Positions 1-10,307 are shown, counted from the first letter of the stretch. The stretch: DNA of 49,059 nt from Bacteroidaceae bacterium (GCA_017536765.1 JAFXGV010000035.1:1-49059), one strand, 5' to 3'. Translations and numbers: made by a program. The notes: a model not told the origin generated them from the sequence alone.

Positions 1-3000
1 CTGTATATCTGCGCATTACAACACCTGTTACATTACCCTCATCGTCTCTGTTTGTCTGCAATGTATAGGGGGATGCCACGGTGCTTGCCGCTATAGTCTC
101 CAATGTGCCCAGCAGCGCATTGTCGCTCACAGGAGCAGCCTCGGCAGCAAGAGCAAAGTCATATGTTCCCTGTGCGCCTTTTAGAATGGCGGCTTGGTTG
201 GCGGGTATTGTACCCTCGAACTCGTATAGGTTTATGTACTCGCCATTAACTACGGCGTAGTATGCTGTAATGCCATCGGGTATCTCCAGTGCCACGGGAG
301 CAAACAGTGTAGAGTAGCCTGCAGCGCCTATTGTTACGGGGAGAGCGGTTACTTCGGTAATTACCCAGTTATGCGCTGCGCCACAGGTATTGTTTGTGCA
401 ACGATTCACGTATGTGTCGCTGCTGTGCAACCAGCGGTCGGCCGATTTTATATTACATTCTCCTGCATTTGCGCTTACTGCAAACGTGATTTCCGAAATA
501 TCGCCGGAACCAACAGCCTCAAAAGCCCAATCGCTTGAATTAAGGCCTATGTACCGGCCGTTGCTGTATGAGAGCAGATGATTTCCATCGAGATAGAAAA
601 TTGCAGCTGCCCTGCTCATTGCTATCTTGCCATCGCTTGTTGTTGCGCCTTGGATATAGTTGCCATTATTGTTTATGGTATAGAATTTTCCACCTGTTGG
701 CAATACCGGCTGAACTGAATATGTTTGCATATAGGCGGTAAGGGCATCTTGTATTGTTTGCAGATTGGCCGATGTTGCAGCCTGTGCCAATGCTTCCTCC
801 ACATCGGCAGTGGTGTTGTATTTTGTCACATAGCTACCTATGGCAGCACCCTCGGAGCCTGCATTAACTTCAGCAGCAATTTCGGGGAGCTTGCCTGCAA
901 GAGTTTGTGCCTCTTTCACACGGGCAGCATTGAACTTATCACTGTCCACTTTGTCGCCTCCGCCCGTGAGCCAGTCAAGCGAGAAGCGTACATAACGCAT
1001 CTGGTAACCGCCCTCAAGAGCATCTTCCTCGAGGTACATACCGATTGTTCCATCTTCGAGCACGGTCATAGTAGAATAGGCCGAGCCACCGGGACAAATG
1101 CTCTTCTTTACGGGCCACGTTTCAGCCTCGTCGGTACTCAAATATACTGTTACGTTTTTGCGTGAGGTAGCATCGGGTACAGAAAGGAGCAGACGGTTTG
1201 CGCCCTCGTCCTTGCCTGTTGATGTAAGGCGTATGATATCGCCGTTGCAACCGGGGTCGTAAACTCCGTCGAACTGTGCGCGGGGAGTCCACGTTTTGCC
1301 ATCGTCATCAGATATTGCATAATATACATTACCACCACCCTGCTTGCGCGACTTAACGAGCAAACGGCCGTCATTGAGTTCCACAATCTTCGACTCGTCG
1401 GCATCGGTGAGTGCAGGCACGGCATTGCAGGTCCAGGTTTTTCCGTGGTCCTCGGAACGCATAATATGCGCCTCGAACAGCGAGTGGCTGAAATTGCTTG
1501 TTGTTGCCACAGGCGCTACGCACATAAGCGTTCCCTTGCTTGTTTGCAGGGCGGCACCCGAACTGAAGAACATTGAATACCAACCCTTGCGCACCTCGTC
1601 GCTGCATCCGCTGCCATAAATTTGGTCGGTAATATCAACGGGAGCATCCCAAGTGAGACCGTTGTCGTGGCTTATGATGCATTTGAGGCGGGTGGGATCA
1701 TCGGGTGTTCCCGAGTAGAAGCCATTCTTCGATGTTACAAGAACGATGATGTCGCCTGTGATGCGGTCGGTAACAATTGCGGGATCGCCGTGACCGTAAT
1801 CGCCACCGAGCTCTGCTGTGCCAGCAATGGTAACGGGATCGGTCCAGGTCTTTCCGTTGTCCTTGCTCACGCGGGCAACCACATCAATATTGTTGGGGAG
1901 GTCGCCTATGCTGCCGAAGCGCTTGTCGGTAACGGCAACCAACCAGCCGTTCATTGCTGTTGCAATGGCGGGAATGCGGTAGTAGCGTGAATTGTATGTA
2001 TTGCAATACTCAACTGTACTTGTTGTGAGGAATACCGTGGTGCTGTTTGCGGGGTTGCCTGCACTTTCAAGAACGGTTCCATCGTTAATGGTGTAGCTTG
2101 TGATTGCTGCATCGATTACGGTGCCCTCTGTTGCCTCCTCGCTTATGTCGGCTACCAGCCAATAATAGGGTGAGTTGCCCAAAGGCAATACCTGTGCCTC
2201 GGTAAATGCGATATCGAACGAGCCGTCAGCAGCGGGTGTTGCCTCGCCCATAAGAACGGCATCCGTTCTATCCTTGCGATATTCATAAATATCGGCTACA
2301 GAATAGATATAGAGTTTCTCCACTGCGCTGCTGTTGGTGATTGTACCCTTGATGTTCTGTAGTGTTGCAGAACCATTAAGGCCTGTAACAGTCATACCAA
2401 TGCGTAGCAAGGGCTCTTTCTCGTTGCCGATACCTGTGGCGGTGAGGCCAAGCTGTACGGTTGTAGAAGAGAGCTGCGCAGTTGAAGCAATATCCTCGGC
2501 TGCGAGAGGCTCGAAAGACCAGAGCGATGCGCCGTTGTCGGCTGCCGCCCAAGTAACAATGATTGAATTTGCATTTTGTGCGTGCAGCGGGTTGCTGCTT
2601 GCATCCGATTGGATAGTGAAGCCCTTGTTGCCAAGCGAGGTTCCGCTCCAAGCGGTTATGGTGTAGTTGTATGCAGCGGTTTCGGTAATACCTGCTGCGG
2701 CATTACCTTTCTCCTGCGACTTTGATATATAACCGCCGGCATAGTTGCAGATGGCAACCTTGCCGTTGCTATCCTTCTCGAAACGCCACACCATATTGGG
2801 ATCGAGCTGTTTTGTGCCGAATGTGAGCGGGCCGCTTGCATTCCTCTTCATTGCCTTGCCTGTGCAGTAATCGTTGGTTGCAGCCGACAGTATGTAGTAC
2901 CATACGGGGTTCTCTGCGGTTGAGTATTGTACCTCGCAACGGACTGCCTCGTAAGTGGCAATGGCGGTTTCAAGAGCTGTTACAGCAGCTGTTACCTCGT

Positions 3001-6000
3001 CGTCGGTGAGGTCATCGGTAGCATTCTTTGCATCGGCAGCCGCTATAGCATCTTGCAATGCTGTACGGCTCACGGTGGTGAAGCAGCCGGGGTAAGTGCC
3101 TTCGGTTGTTCTGCCCAAGAGATTGGTTGCTTCGTTTATGGCAACCGTGAGGGCGGGATAACCGATAGATGCCTTGGCAACCGAAGTGAGTATGTAATCG
3201 GAGCTCCAAGTGCCGTTGTTTATTGCACTGCTTGTCTGGTTGAAGCTTGCACCGGTAGCGGCCATAACCATATATTTACCGCCTGAGGATGTGGGGTTGT
3301 AGAGCGACATTGCGCCCACACCTGTGTGTACCGCATCGTTCTTGAACTGGAAACTGTACTCGCTGTCGGCAACCTTAAGGCTTGCGCTTGCGTATGAGAG
3401 ATACTTGCCGCTGCCGTTCTTCAGGTAATAGGCATCGTTGCCGTTGAGTATGAGCGACCACTCGTAGTTGGCATTATCGAGTTCATAGCCTTCGGCATTG
3501 GCAAGATTGCTGCCATTTACATAGAGGTAACGGTCGATGTATGTACCGTCGCTCTGCTTGGTGTTGGCAGCAAAGAAGTATTTGCTTGCAGGGTACTCGA
3601 TAGACGCTATCTCGTCGGTAGTCAATGCTTTATCGAAGAACTGCACAGTGTGTATCTTGCCCTGGAATACCTCGAAACTGCTATTGTCGCTTGTTACACC
3701 ACCACCAATGTATATTTTCGCATTCGCGTTATCGGCAAGTTTATTGAATGTTTGCAGAACGTAGCCAGCTACGGGGAATGCCTGCTCCTGATGAAGTGTG
3801 CCATCGACATATACTTTGTAATTGTTGTTTGTTTGGTCCACAACAATAACCACCTTGCTCACGGTGTTTGTTGTGAGTGATGCCGTTCTTGTGGTAAAGC
3901 GGTCGCCGTCTTTTGACGATGCCAGGTATGCTGTATTTGCACCATAATGGCCATAGGCAAAATAGGGAGAATTGTCTTTAGTGGCGGTAGATACCGCTGC
4001 CTGTGTGGGATCACCTGCGCTGATGAATGCGTGGCGGCCGCTGAACGCTGCGGGCATTGTAACCTCCATTGCAATGGTAACGTCGGTGGTTGCCATCAGT
4101 TTCTTGGCATCGCTCTTTCTCAACTCATAGGGATATGTTGCAAAGGTGAGGGCATCGACGGTTACTATAGGTTCAAGTTCAGTGGGCACTGCAACAATGA
4201 GTCGCTTGTTGCTTGTATCAACAGTCATCTTCAGCCCTGTGGGAACGGTGAAGTCGCTTGCCACAGGAACAGTGCCTGCGGGGAAGAAGAAGTATCCGTT
4301 ATTGAACACTTTTGAAATACCGCCAATGGCCGCGCTGCCTGTGTATGTAACAGAGGGATCGCTGCCAATTTCTGCCGCATTCTCCACACCGCTGATAGAA
4401 ACGGTGTATATATCGTATGCAGCAAGCTCGCTCGCGCTCACGGGAGCAAAAGCATATTTATGGTTAGAACTTGATGCCTTGCCCACATATGGTTGCTCGG
4501 TGTTTGCTCCGGGGTTGTAGTAACTCCACTTATCAACGGTAGTAAAGCCGCCGTAACTCATAGTGAGAGTGGTATTACCGCTTTCCAACGAGCGTGTAGC
4601 GGTACAGGGTTCCAATATGCCTAAGCCGCTTATTGCCTGAATAAGATATTTGTTGCCAATCTTCTTCACTTTCAACCAAGCGGTTGCGGGTTTTTCTGCG
4701 TTGTAAGCACCTATCTTCAAGGGATAGAAGTTGCTTGCGTTCTGGCGATATGCTGTGTTTGCATTCAAAACATTGTTGTTGCCTGCGGTTATATAGCCTT
4801 GCATAGTAGCATCGGAACCTGTTACAACACGCATTTTGTACCAGCCTTCAGTGAGGCTGTTAAGGTCGGTTATAACATTTTGGAAGTTATCGTCGGTGGG
4901 AACAACGGGTTCCACCTCGGGCTCACCGGTGTAGAGTGCAATCTTGTACTGGCAACCTGTATCGGCACGGTCGGTACCCGATTGCCCACTACTCCAATTG
5001 TAAATCTTGTAGCTTTGTGCACTGCCTGTTTGGTTCAGCTGCACAGTTCCGCTATGAACGATGAACAGTCCTGCGGTATTTGAGTAGCTTAATTCCCAAC
5101 CATTTTCGGGCTGTTCTGTGCTTGTGGAAATTTGGTTGTTGTATGCAGCAGTGGGGGCAAGGTATGAATTGTCGTTGCGGTTGATAATGTCGAGCTTGCC
5201 ATCTTCGCGGGTAACGAATTTCCACATTGTGCGAGCATAGGCGTTGGCAGTCATACCTATTGCACCTTCACCGGCTCCATTACTTGCAAGGTAACGATTT
5301 TCGCGGTTAGGAGTGTAGAGCTGATACCACGATGCGGTATTTACATCGCTGGTTGCCGGCATATTTATTTTTGGCAACAATTCTGTTGTTGCAGTTGAGA
5401 GGTTTGTTGCCTCTGTGGTAAATACATCGCTTGGCGTTGTAGATGCAGCAAGTGCTGCATATGCTGCTGCAATCTTCTCCTTTACAGCCGCAAGGTTGGC
5501 AGTGGTGTATTCGCCCACCTCGTTGCCTTCGGGCAGGCTTGCTGCCTTAACAATGGCTGTGCCAAGTGCTGTGCGGTTGGTGAAACGGGTGTAAAGGCTG
5601 TTGGCCTCGTCGTCGGTGATTGCGGTGATGCTTGCATCGTTAATTGCTGCCGCAATCTTCTGCGCCACCTTTACATAACCTTTACCGTAGAGGTAGTTGC
5701 CGGTGAAATATGCAGTGTTGGCAACATTGTTGCTCACAAAATCGGTATAAATGTCGAGATATTCAATATTGTCGGTTGTGCTCTCGGCTGCATACTGCTG
5801 CAACAACTCGTTGAACGGCGCAACGCGGCCGGTGTTTGTAGCTGCAGTTGATGTGGGCTGCAGGCTCATAAGAGTAATCTTTGTATTGGGAGAATATCCC
5901 TGTATCTTAGTAACAACACTCTTGTAGCTTGCAAGAACGGTTTCAAGAGCTGTGCTGCCGTTCACATCGCTCACGCCTGCATACAAGAACACCTGTGCGG

Positions 6001-6898
6001 GTTTGCCGCTGCCGGCAAATATGGCATCTACCATCTTCAGCATATCGGCAAGCGATGGGCCGGGATAACCCCAAGTGGTTCCACGGTTCTTTATCTTGTT
6101 ACTTTTGAGCAGTTCGTGCCACTCGCCGCCGTTAACCATCTCGTCACCTATGATGAGAATGTCATCACTGTTCACGGGCAACTTGCTGAACACCGTTGCG
6201 CGCATTCCGTTGGCACCGCCCAAGCCGCCGTTGGCTTGAGCCTCTGTACCATAAACCGATGTAGCATTATCATCGTCCATTACATAGGGGGCAATAATGT
6301 CGCACCAGATTTTGTACCCGTCGGATGTAAGGTGCAGATTATCATATGACAAAGCATTACTTGTAATGCCCATCATATCATCCCAAAGGTCGATATATGT
6401 TGCACCCTTTTCGGTACACATTGTTTCCAATGCCACATTGGCAGCCTGCTCGGCCTCCAAAGTGCGTATGCCGCTTGCACTGGGCAGTATGCTTTGTACA
6501 TAAATTTCAGTGTTGGGCGATGTCTGCTTGAAACGGTCCACAATGAGCGACACATTCTGCAGAACATGTTCGGTTGTGTTTATACCCGATGTTCCCAAGT
6601 CGTTTGTTCCGAGCATAATGAACACCTTCTTGGGCTTTCCGGCAGCAATAGCCTCGATGTTGGCAAGAGCTTCATCGGTAATTGCGCCCGAAACGCCTCG
6701 GTTTACTACGTTGTGGTTGCCAAAGGCCTCCCACCATTCGTGCATATTGGTAATACTGTTACCAATGAACACTATCTGCTCCGAATTTACGGGCAGCACC
6801 TTAAAGGCATCGTACCTGTGATTGCGGAACGGCCCGTCGGCAAATGAGATAGCTGTTGTCAATAGAGCGACAGCTAACATAAAAATTTTTCTTATCAT
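1..6898 (-). CDS. Giant secreted SGNH-SGNH-LamG-sialidase protein (3' end outside window)
   Basis: The frame stays open from ATG 6898-6896 to the left edge, giving at least 2299 residues. A signal peptide (about 1-19) precedes an SGNH hydrolase domain with FIGNS (Ser48), LGTND and a DxxH motif (Asp186, His189). A second SGNH domain lacks these residues (Glu253, Thr399 and Tyr402 stand in their place). Then come FIVAR-like helices (about 447-507), a module shared with the next gene (about 520-650), a LamG-like domain (about 937-1103), another FIVAR-like stretch (about 1247-1320), a second shared module (from about 1323), a BNR-associated N-domain (about 1467-1600) and a sialidase domain with a YRIP motif (Arg1641) and five Asp-boxes ending at Trp1685, 1750, 1822, 1870 and 1928. 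The likely role is removal of O-acetyl groups and release of sialic acid outside the cytoplasm; the esterase substrate is inferred. It starts 46 bases after the upstream sialidase, so the two are probably cotranscribed. Confidence 0.88.
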   Translation of the reverse strand, partial: MIRKIFMLAVALLTTAISFADGPFRNHRYDAFKVLPVNSEQIVFIGNSITNMHEWWEAFGNHNVVNRGVSGAITDEALANIEAIAAGKPKKVFIMLGTNDLGTSGINTTEHVLQNVSLIVDRFKQTSPNTEIYVQSILPSASGIRTLEAEQAANVALETMCTEKGATYIDLWDDMMGITSNALSYDNLHLTSDGYKIWCDIIAPYVMDDDNATSVYGTEAQANGGLGGANGMRATVFSKLPVNSDDILIIGDEMVNGGEWHELLKSNKIKNRGTTWGYPGPSLADMLKMVDAIFAGSGKPAQVFLYAGVSDVNGSTALETVLASYKSVVTKIQGYSPNTKITLMSLQPTSTAATNTGRVAPFNELLQQYAAESTTDNIEYLDIYTDFVSNNVANTAYFTGNYLYGKGYVKVAQKIAAAINDASITAITDDEANSLYTRFTNRTALGTAIVKAASLPEGNEVGEYTTANLAAVKEKIAAAYAALAASTTPSDVFTTEATNLSTATTELLPKINMPATSDVNTASWYQLYTPNRENRYLASNGAGEGAIGMTANAYARTMWKFVTREDGKLDIINRNDNSYLAPTAAYNNQISTSTEQPENGWELSYSNTAGLFIVHSGTVQLNQTGSAQSYKIYNWSSGQSGTDRADTGCQYKIALYTGEPEVEPVVPTDDNFQNVITDLNSLTEGWYKMRVVTGSDATMQGYITAGNNNVLNANTAYRQNASNFYPLKIGAYNAEKPATAWLKVKKIGNKYLIQAISGLGILEPCTATRSLESGNTTLTMSYGGFTTVDKWSYYNPGANTEQPYVGKASSSNHKYAFAPVSASELAAYDIYTVSISGVENAAEIGSDPSVTYTGSAAIGGISKVFNNGYFFFPAGTVPVASDFTVPTGLKMTVDTSNKRLIVAVPTELEPIVTVDALTFATYPYELRKSDAKKLMATTDVTIAMEVTMPAAFSGRHAFISAGDPTQAAVSTATKDNSPYFAYGHYGANTAYLASSKDGDRFTTRTASLTTNTVSKVVIVVDQTNNNYKVYVDGTLHQEQAFPVAGYVLQTFNKLADNANAKIYIGGGVTSDNSSFEVFQGKIHTVQFFDKALTTDEIASIEYPASKYFFAANTKQSDGTYIDRYLYVNGSNLANAEGYELDNANYEWSLILNGNDAYYLKNGSGKYLSYASASLKVADSEYSFQFKNDAVHTGVGAMSLYNPTSSGGKYMVMAATGASFNQTSSAINNGTWSSDYILTSVAKASIGYPALTVAINEATNLLGRTTEGTYPGCFTTVSRTALQDAIAAADAKNATDDLTDDEVTAAVTALETAIATYEAVRCEVQYSTAENPVWYYILSAATNDYCTGKAMKRNASGPLTFGTKQLDPNMVWRFEKDSNGKVAICNYAGGYISKSQEKGNAAAGITETAAYNYTITAWSGTSLGNKGFTIQSDASSNPLHAQNANSIIVTWAAADNGASLWSFEPLAAEDIASTAQLSSTTVQLGLTATGIGNEKEPLLRIGMTVTGLNGSATLQNIKGTITNSSAVEKLYIYSVADIYEYRKDRTDAVLMGEATPAADGSFDIAFTEAQVLPLGNSPYYWLVADISEEATEGTVIDAAITSYTINDGTVLESAGNPANSTTVFLTTSTVEYCNTYNSRYYRIPAIATAMNGWLVAVTDKRFGSIGDLPNNIDVVARVSKDNGKTWTDPVTIAGTAELGGDYGHGDPAIVTDRITGDIIVLVTSKNGFYSGTPDDPTRLKCIISHDNGLTWDAPVDITDQIYGSGCSDEVRKGWYSMFFSSGAALQTSKGTLMCVAPVATTSNFSHSLFEAHIMRSEDHGKTWTCNAVPALTDADESKIVELNDGRLLVKSRKQGGGNVYYAISDDDGKTWTPRAQFDGVYDPGCNGDIIRLTSTGKDEGANRLLLSVPDATSRKNVTVYLSTDEAETWPVKKSICPGGSAYSTMTVLEDGTIGMYLEEDALEGGYQMRYVRFSLDWLTGGGDKVDSDKFNAARVKEAQTLAGKLPEIAAEVNAGSEGAAIGSYVTKYNTTADVEEALAQAATSANLQTIQDALTAYMQTYSVQPVLPTGGKFYTINNNGNYIQGATTSDGKIAMSRAAAIFYLDGNHLLSYSNGRYIGLNSSDWAFEAVGSGDISEITFAVSANAGECNIKSADRWLHSSDTYVNRCTNNTCGAAHNWVITEVTALPVTIGAAGYSTLFAPVALEIPDGITAYYAVVNGEYINLYEFEGTIPANQAAILKGAQGTYDFALAAEAAPVSDNALLGTLETIAASTVASPYTLQTNRDDEGNVTGVVMRRYT

Positions 6899-6944
6899 AT
6901 TTTATTATATTTAGTTGACTTGTAAAAATCTATTTCGCTTGTGC

Positions 6945-9900
6945 TTAATACACCACCTTCTTGCCGTTGATGATATACATACCTTTAGTGGGGTTCTCCA
7001 CGGGACGGCCGAAGATGTCGTAGATGCGACTATCGCCAGCCGATGCGCCCTCTGCCTCGATGCTATCCACGCCTGTGGTGTCGGCAGTAGATTTAATCGG
7101 CTTGAAGGGAGCCTCATCGGTGAACTTGTATTTGCCGTTGCTTGCCCAGTCGAGCGAGAAGCGCACAAAACGCATTGTGTAGCCGCCGAAGAGGCCGTTC
7201 TCCTCGTAATATACACCAAGGGTGCCATCGGGCAGAACAACTGCTGCACTGTAGGCCGAACCACGGGGGCATATTGTTTTGGGGCTGCCGAATGTGGCAC
7301 CTTCGTCGGTAGAGAGAGCGATGCTCACATTTTGACGGCTGCCGCTGTTGGGCAGTGTCTGCAATGCAATGTTCCAGGGGTTGCCCTCCAAAGTGGAGCA
7401 CCATACCATATACTCGCCGTCGCAGGCGTTGCCGCTTATGCCGCTGGTGAAGCGTGTCTGCGAGGGTTTGTGCCAGGTGGCACCGTTGTCCGATGTGTAG
7501 TTGTAGTAGTTGAAGCCGCTTGCACGCACGCTGATGGCGAGGTCGCCGTTATTGCGCTCGAGAGACTTGGGCTCATCAGCGCTCTTGGTGCCGCTTGTGC
7601 CGCTCACATACCAGCTCTTGCCACCATCGTCACTCATAAAGAAGTAGAAGTTCTGGCTGTTGTCGGCCTCGCGGTTCACAAAACTCGACACGAGTGTGCC
7701 ATCGCGTTTCTGCAATGCTGCACCCGAGCCCGAGAAGCCGCTCTTCCAGGTTTTGGTATCGGGGTTCGAGCAGTTGGCACCAAAGAGGTCGTCAGTGTGG
7801 TCCACGGGTGCCTCCCAGGTGAGACCGCCGTCGCGGCTGGTAATGGTTTTCCAACGGGGAGGCTCGGCTGCTGTTCCTGCAAAGAAGCCGTGACCATATG
7901 TGCCGGCACTGGTCATAATGCCCACTATCTCGCCATTGTCGCGATTGGTGACGATTGAAGCATCGCCGTGGCCATAGTCGCCGCCGGTGGTAGCTGTACC
8001 TGCTACGGTTACGGGGTCGCTCCAGGTTCTACCAAAGTCCTCGGAGTACTGTGCCACAAGGTAGCAGTGTGCGGGAAGGTCGGCATTGTGGCCCTTGCGA
8101 TCGTCGGTAAGGGTTACAAGGCGTTTGCCGTCGCGTGTAACGGTTATTGCGGGAATACGGTAGTAGAGCGAGCCCTTGTCCATAGGCATAAGCACGGCAC
8201 CCTCGGAAAGGAATATTGTAACCTCGTGTGCGGGGTTGCCTATTGCCTCTTCCATCTCGTTGCCATCAACGGTGTAGCCCAAGATTTGTGCATCAACGGT
8301 GTTACCCTCTGTGGCATCGGTCGCAATGTCGTATGTTATCCACAGGTAGTGGTCGCCGGGGTGTAGTTCCTTGCTACCTGTTATGGTGAATGTGCCGTCG
8401 CTTGCGAGACTCACAGTTTCGCCATACTGCTCACCGTTCTGTTCGCGCCACGTCATCTTGTTCTCGGCATCTATGAACAACTCGCGTGAGTTTGTAGCAA
8501 AATAGGCCTTCACGTTGGCAACATCGGCGCTGTTGGTACCTATGAACTTGCCCTTGACACCCTGGAAATCGCAACTGCCGGTGAGACCGCTCACGCGGAT
8601 GATTGAGCGCAAGATGGGCTGATCCACGTTACCGATACCGGTGCTCACCTTGCCCTGTGAAACTATGGTATTGGATACCAGGGCTTCGGGAGAGCTCACA
8701 TCCACCTCGTCGAATCTCCACAGCGAGGCATTGCCTGCCGCCGAGCCCCAGCGCACAATAAGCTGGCCCGACTCCTGTGCGTGCAACTCCACGCCTGTGT
8801 CTTTTATTATAAAGTAGTCATATGCACTTTGTATGGTGTATACGTGGTTGGCACCTGTTGCAATGCCAAACGCTGTGCTTCCGCCTGTACCACCGCCTGC
8901 AGTACCAATGTACTCTCCGCGATAATTCTTGATGGCAAGTTTGCCGTCTTTTTCCCAGAAGCTCCAGATGCGGTCGGCACTGAAGGATTTGTCACCAAAT
9001 CGCATACGCTCCGTTTCGCGGTCGTAGTAGATTACCTTGTCTTTGCAATAGGTATTTGTGGCTGCACTTGTAATGTAGTACCAATATTGGTTCTCCTCGG
9101 TGCTCACTTGGGGTTTCTCCTGCTTGTCTTGCTTTACCTTAACGGTAAAATCGGTGAGTACAACGCCATTGCCGTTGGCACCGGACAGTGCGAATGACAC
9201 ACTTGAGAGTTTCTGTTTGGTTGCACTCAGAGTTTTTGCCGTGGTGCTTGTGGTGTAGGATTTGCCGTCGCTCGTTGTGAGTGAAAGGCCTGTGCTGTGC
9301 CCGTTGTTGGCAAATGTGAAGCTGTACTCCTCTATCACATAGCCCGCAGGGGGTGTGAGGGTGTAGGTTGATGCTGCGGCCGAGCCGGTCATCATCTGCA
9401 CATTGTTGTCCTGCCAGTTCATATTGTTGGCACCGCAAGAGAATTGCAGTTGCGGAGTGACATTGCTCTTCCACGCGCTGTTCCACGCCTGGTTGGCCGA
9501 TGTACCGCGGTAGAGGTTACCGTTGGCCTTGTCAACCACATACTCGATAGTGGCGGGGACCGATGGGCGCTCGGCGGGCTCGGGTGCCACGGTTATCTTC
9601 AGTTGGCAACCCTCGTCGGCACGGTCATTTCCCTTATTAGCGCTTGCACTCCAGTTATAAACAGCATAGTTCTGGGGCGAGCCTGTCTGGTTCAGCTGCA
9701 CCTCGCCCGAAGATATGATATAATAGTCGGTTGTGTTGGCATTGCTCACGGTCCATCCTTTTGAGGGGCGCGTGGTGGCAACATACACCTGTTCGTTGTA
9801 ATTGACCACGGGGTTCAAATAGGTATTGTACTCGCGGTTGACGATGTCGAATGTATTATCGCCACGGCTCACGAATTTCCACATAGAGCTTGCATATTGG

Positions 9901-10097
9901 CCCTCGGTGAGCGAGCCCACCACGCCTACGTTACCTTCGCCCTCGGGAGCAAAGTAGCGGTCGGCCGAACGAAGCGATGTCAACTGATACCAGTGTTCGT
10001 CGCCCTCGGTGCTGGCGGTGGGAAAAGACAATGGCTCATCGGCCCCCACACACACGGTGCACACAAGGGCCAGCAACATAAGTAAATTTCTTTTCAT
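6945..10097 (-). CDS. Secreted BNR-repeat exo-alpha-sialidase (GH33-like)
   Basis: This 1050-residue protein should release terminal sialic acids from glycoconjugates. It has a signal peptide (about 1-19), a beta-rich module (about 35-166), an uncharacterised beta module, a second module (from about 336), a BNR-associated N-terminal domain beginning near SPEALVS, and a six-bladed propeller catalytic domain. The propeller has the YRIP motif (Arg647) and Asp-boxes ending at Trp692, 761, 829 and 875, plus a weaker one near 925. Both N-terminal modules recur in the neighbouring giant protein. The last residues (IYDIFGRPV then GMYIINGKK) resemble a type IX secretion sorting tail, suggesting surface attachment or release. 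It is the first gene of a two-gene operon with its own promoter upstream. Confidence 0.92.
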   Translation of the reverse strand: MKRNLLMLLALVCTVCVGADEPLSFPTASTEGDEHWYQLTSLRSADRYFAPEGEGNVGVVGSLTEGQYASSMWKFVSRGDNTFDIVNREYNTYLNPVVNYNEQVYVATTRPSKGWTVSNANTTDYYIISSGEVQLNQTGSPQNYAVYNWSASANKGNDRADEGCQLKITVAPEPAERPSVPATIEYVVDKANGNLYRGTSANQAWNSAWKSNVTPQLQFSCGANNMNWQDNNVQMMTGSAAASTYTLTPPAGYVIEEYSFTFANNGHSTGLSLTTSDGKSYTTSTTAKTLSATKQKLSSVSFALSGANGNGVVLTDFTVKVKQDKQEKPQVSTEENQYWYYITSAATNTYCKDKVIYYDRETERMRFGDKSFSADRIWSFWEKDGKLAIKNYRGEYIGTAGGGTGGSTAFGIATGANHVYTIQSAYDYFIIKDTGVELHAQESGQLIVRWGSAAGNASLWRFDEVDVSSPEALVSNTIVSQGKVSTGIGNVDQPILRSIIRVSGLTGSCDFQGVKGKFIGTNSADVANVKAYFATNSRELFIDAENKMTWREQNGEQYGETVSLASDGTFTITGSKELHPGDHYLWITYDIATDATEGNTVDAQILGYTVDGNEMEEAIGNPAHEVTIFLSEGAVLMPMDKGSLYYRIPAITVTRDGKRLVTLTDDRKGHNADLPAHCYLVAQYSEDFGRTWSDPVTVAGTATTGGDYGHGDASIVTNRDNGEIVGIMTSAGTYGHGFFAGTAAEPPRWKTITSRDGGLTWEAPVDHTDDLFGANCSNPDTKTWKSGFSGSGAALQKRDGTLVSSFVNREADNSQNFYFFMSDDGGKSWYVSGTSGTKSADEPKSLERNNGDLAISVRASGFNYYNYTSDNGATWHKPSQTRFTSGISGNACDGEYMVWCSTLEGNPWNIALQTLPNSGSRQNVSIALSTDEGATFGSPKTICPRGSAYSAAVVLPDGTLGVYYEENGLFGGYTMRFVRFSLDWASNGKYKFTDEAPFKPIKSTADTTGVDSIEAEGASAGDSRIYDIFGRPVENPTKGMYIINGKKVVY

Positions 10098-10185
10098 AAA
10101 TTAAATTTTAATGGTTAGTTCTAAGTTTTATCGTTTATATCTCTTTCTGCTTGGAACAATTGCAAAGGCAAACTACTCCAAGGTA

Positions 10186-10193
10186 CAAATATA
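10186..10193 (-). promoter_or_regulatory. Putative -7 box of the sialidase operon
   Basis: The minus strand reads TATATTTG, an exact match to the Bacteroidetes TAnnTTTG box, about 89 bases before the sialidase start codon. No clear TTTG -33 element is present, so this is a moderate call. Confidence 0.5.
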
Positions 10194-10307
10194 TAAATTA
10201 TAATATATTAAGTAAATTTATTACTCACTTTTTAAGCATATATAGTACTTTTTATGATATATATACAACTTGTAACACATTATTTTTTTTAATATAGGTA
10301 TATACAA

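Noticed and set aside
1-6898. Many short frames within the first 6.9 kb read as separate genes
   Set aside because: They are antisense or out-of-frame pieces of one giant open frame that runs off the left edge.
6915-7958. 347-codon plus-strand frame antisense to the second sialidase
   Set aside because: It is a shadow of the sialidase coding frame; composition is low-complexity Ala/Val/Gly/Cys and it shows no family motif.
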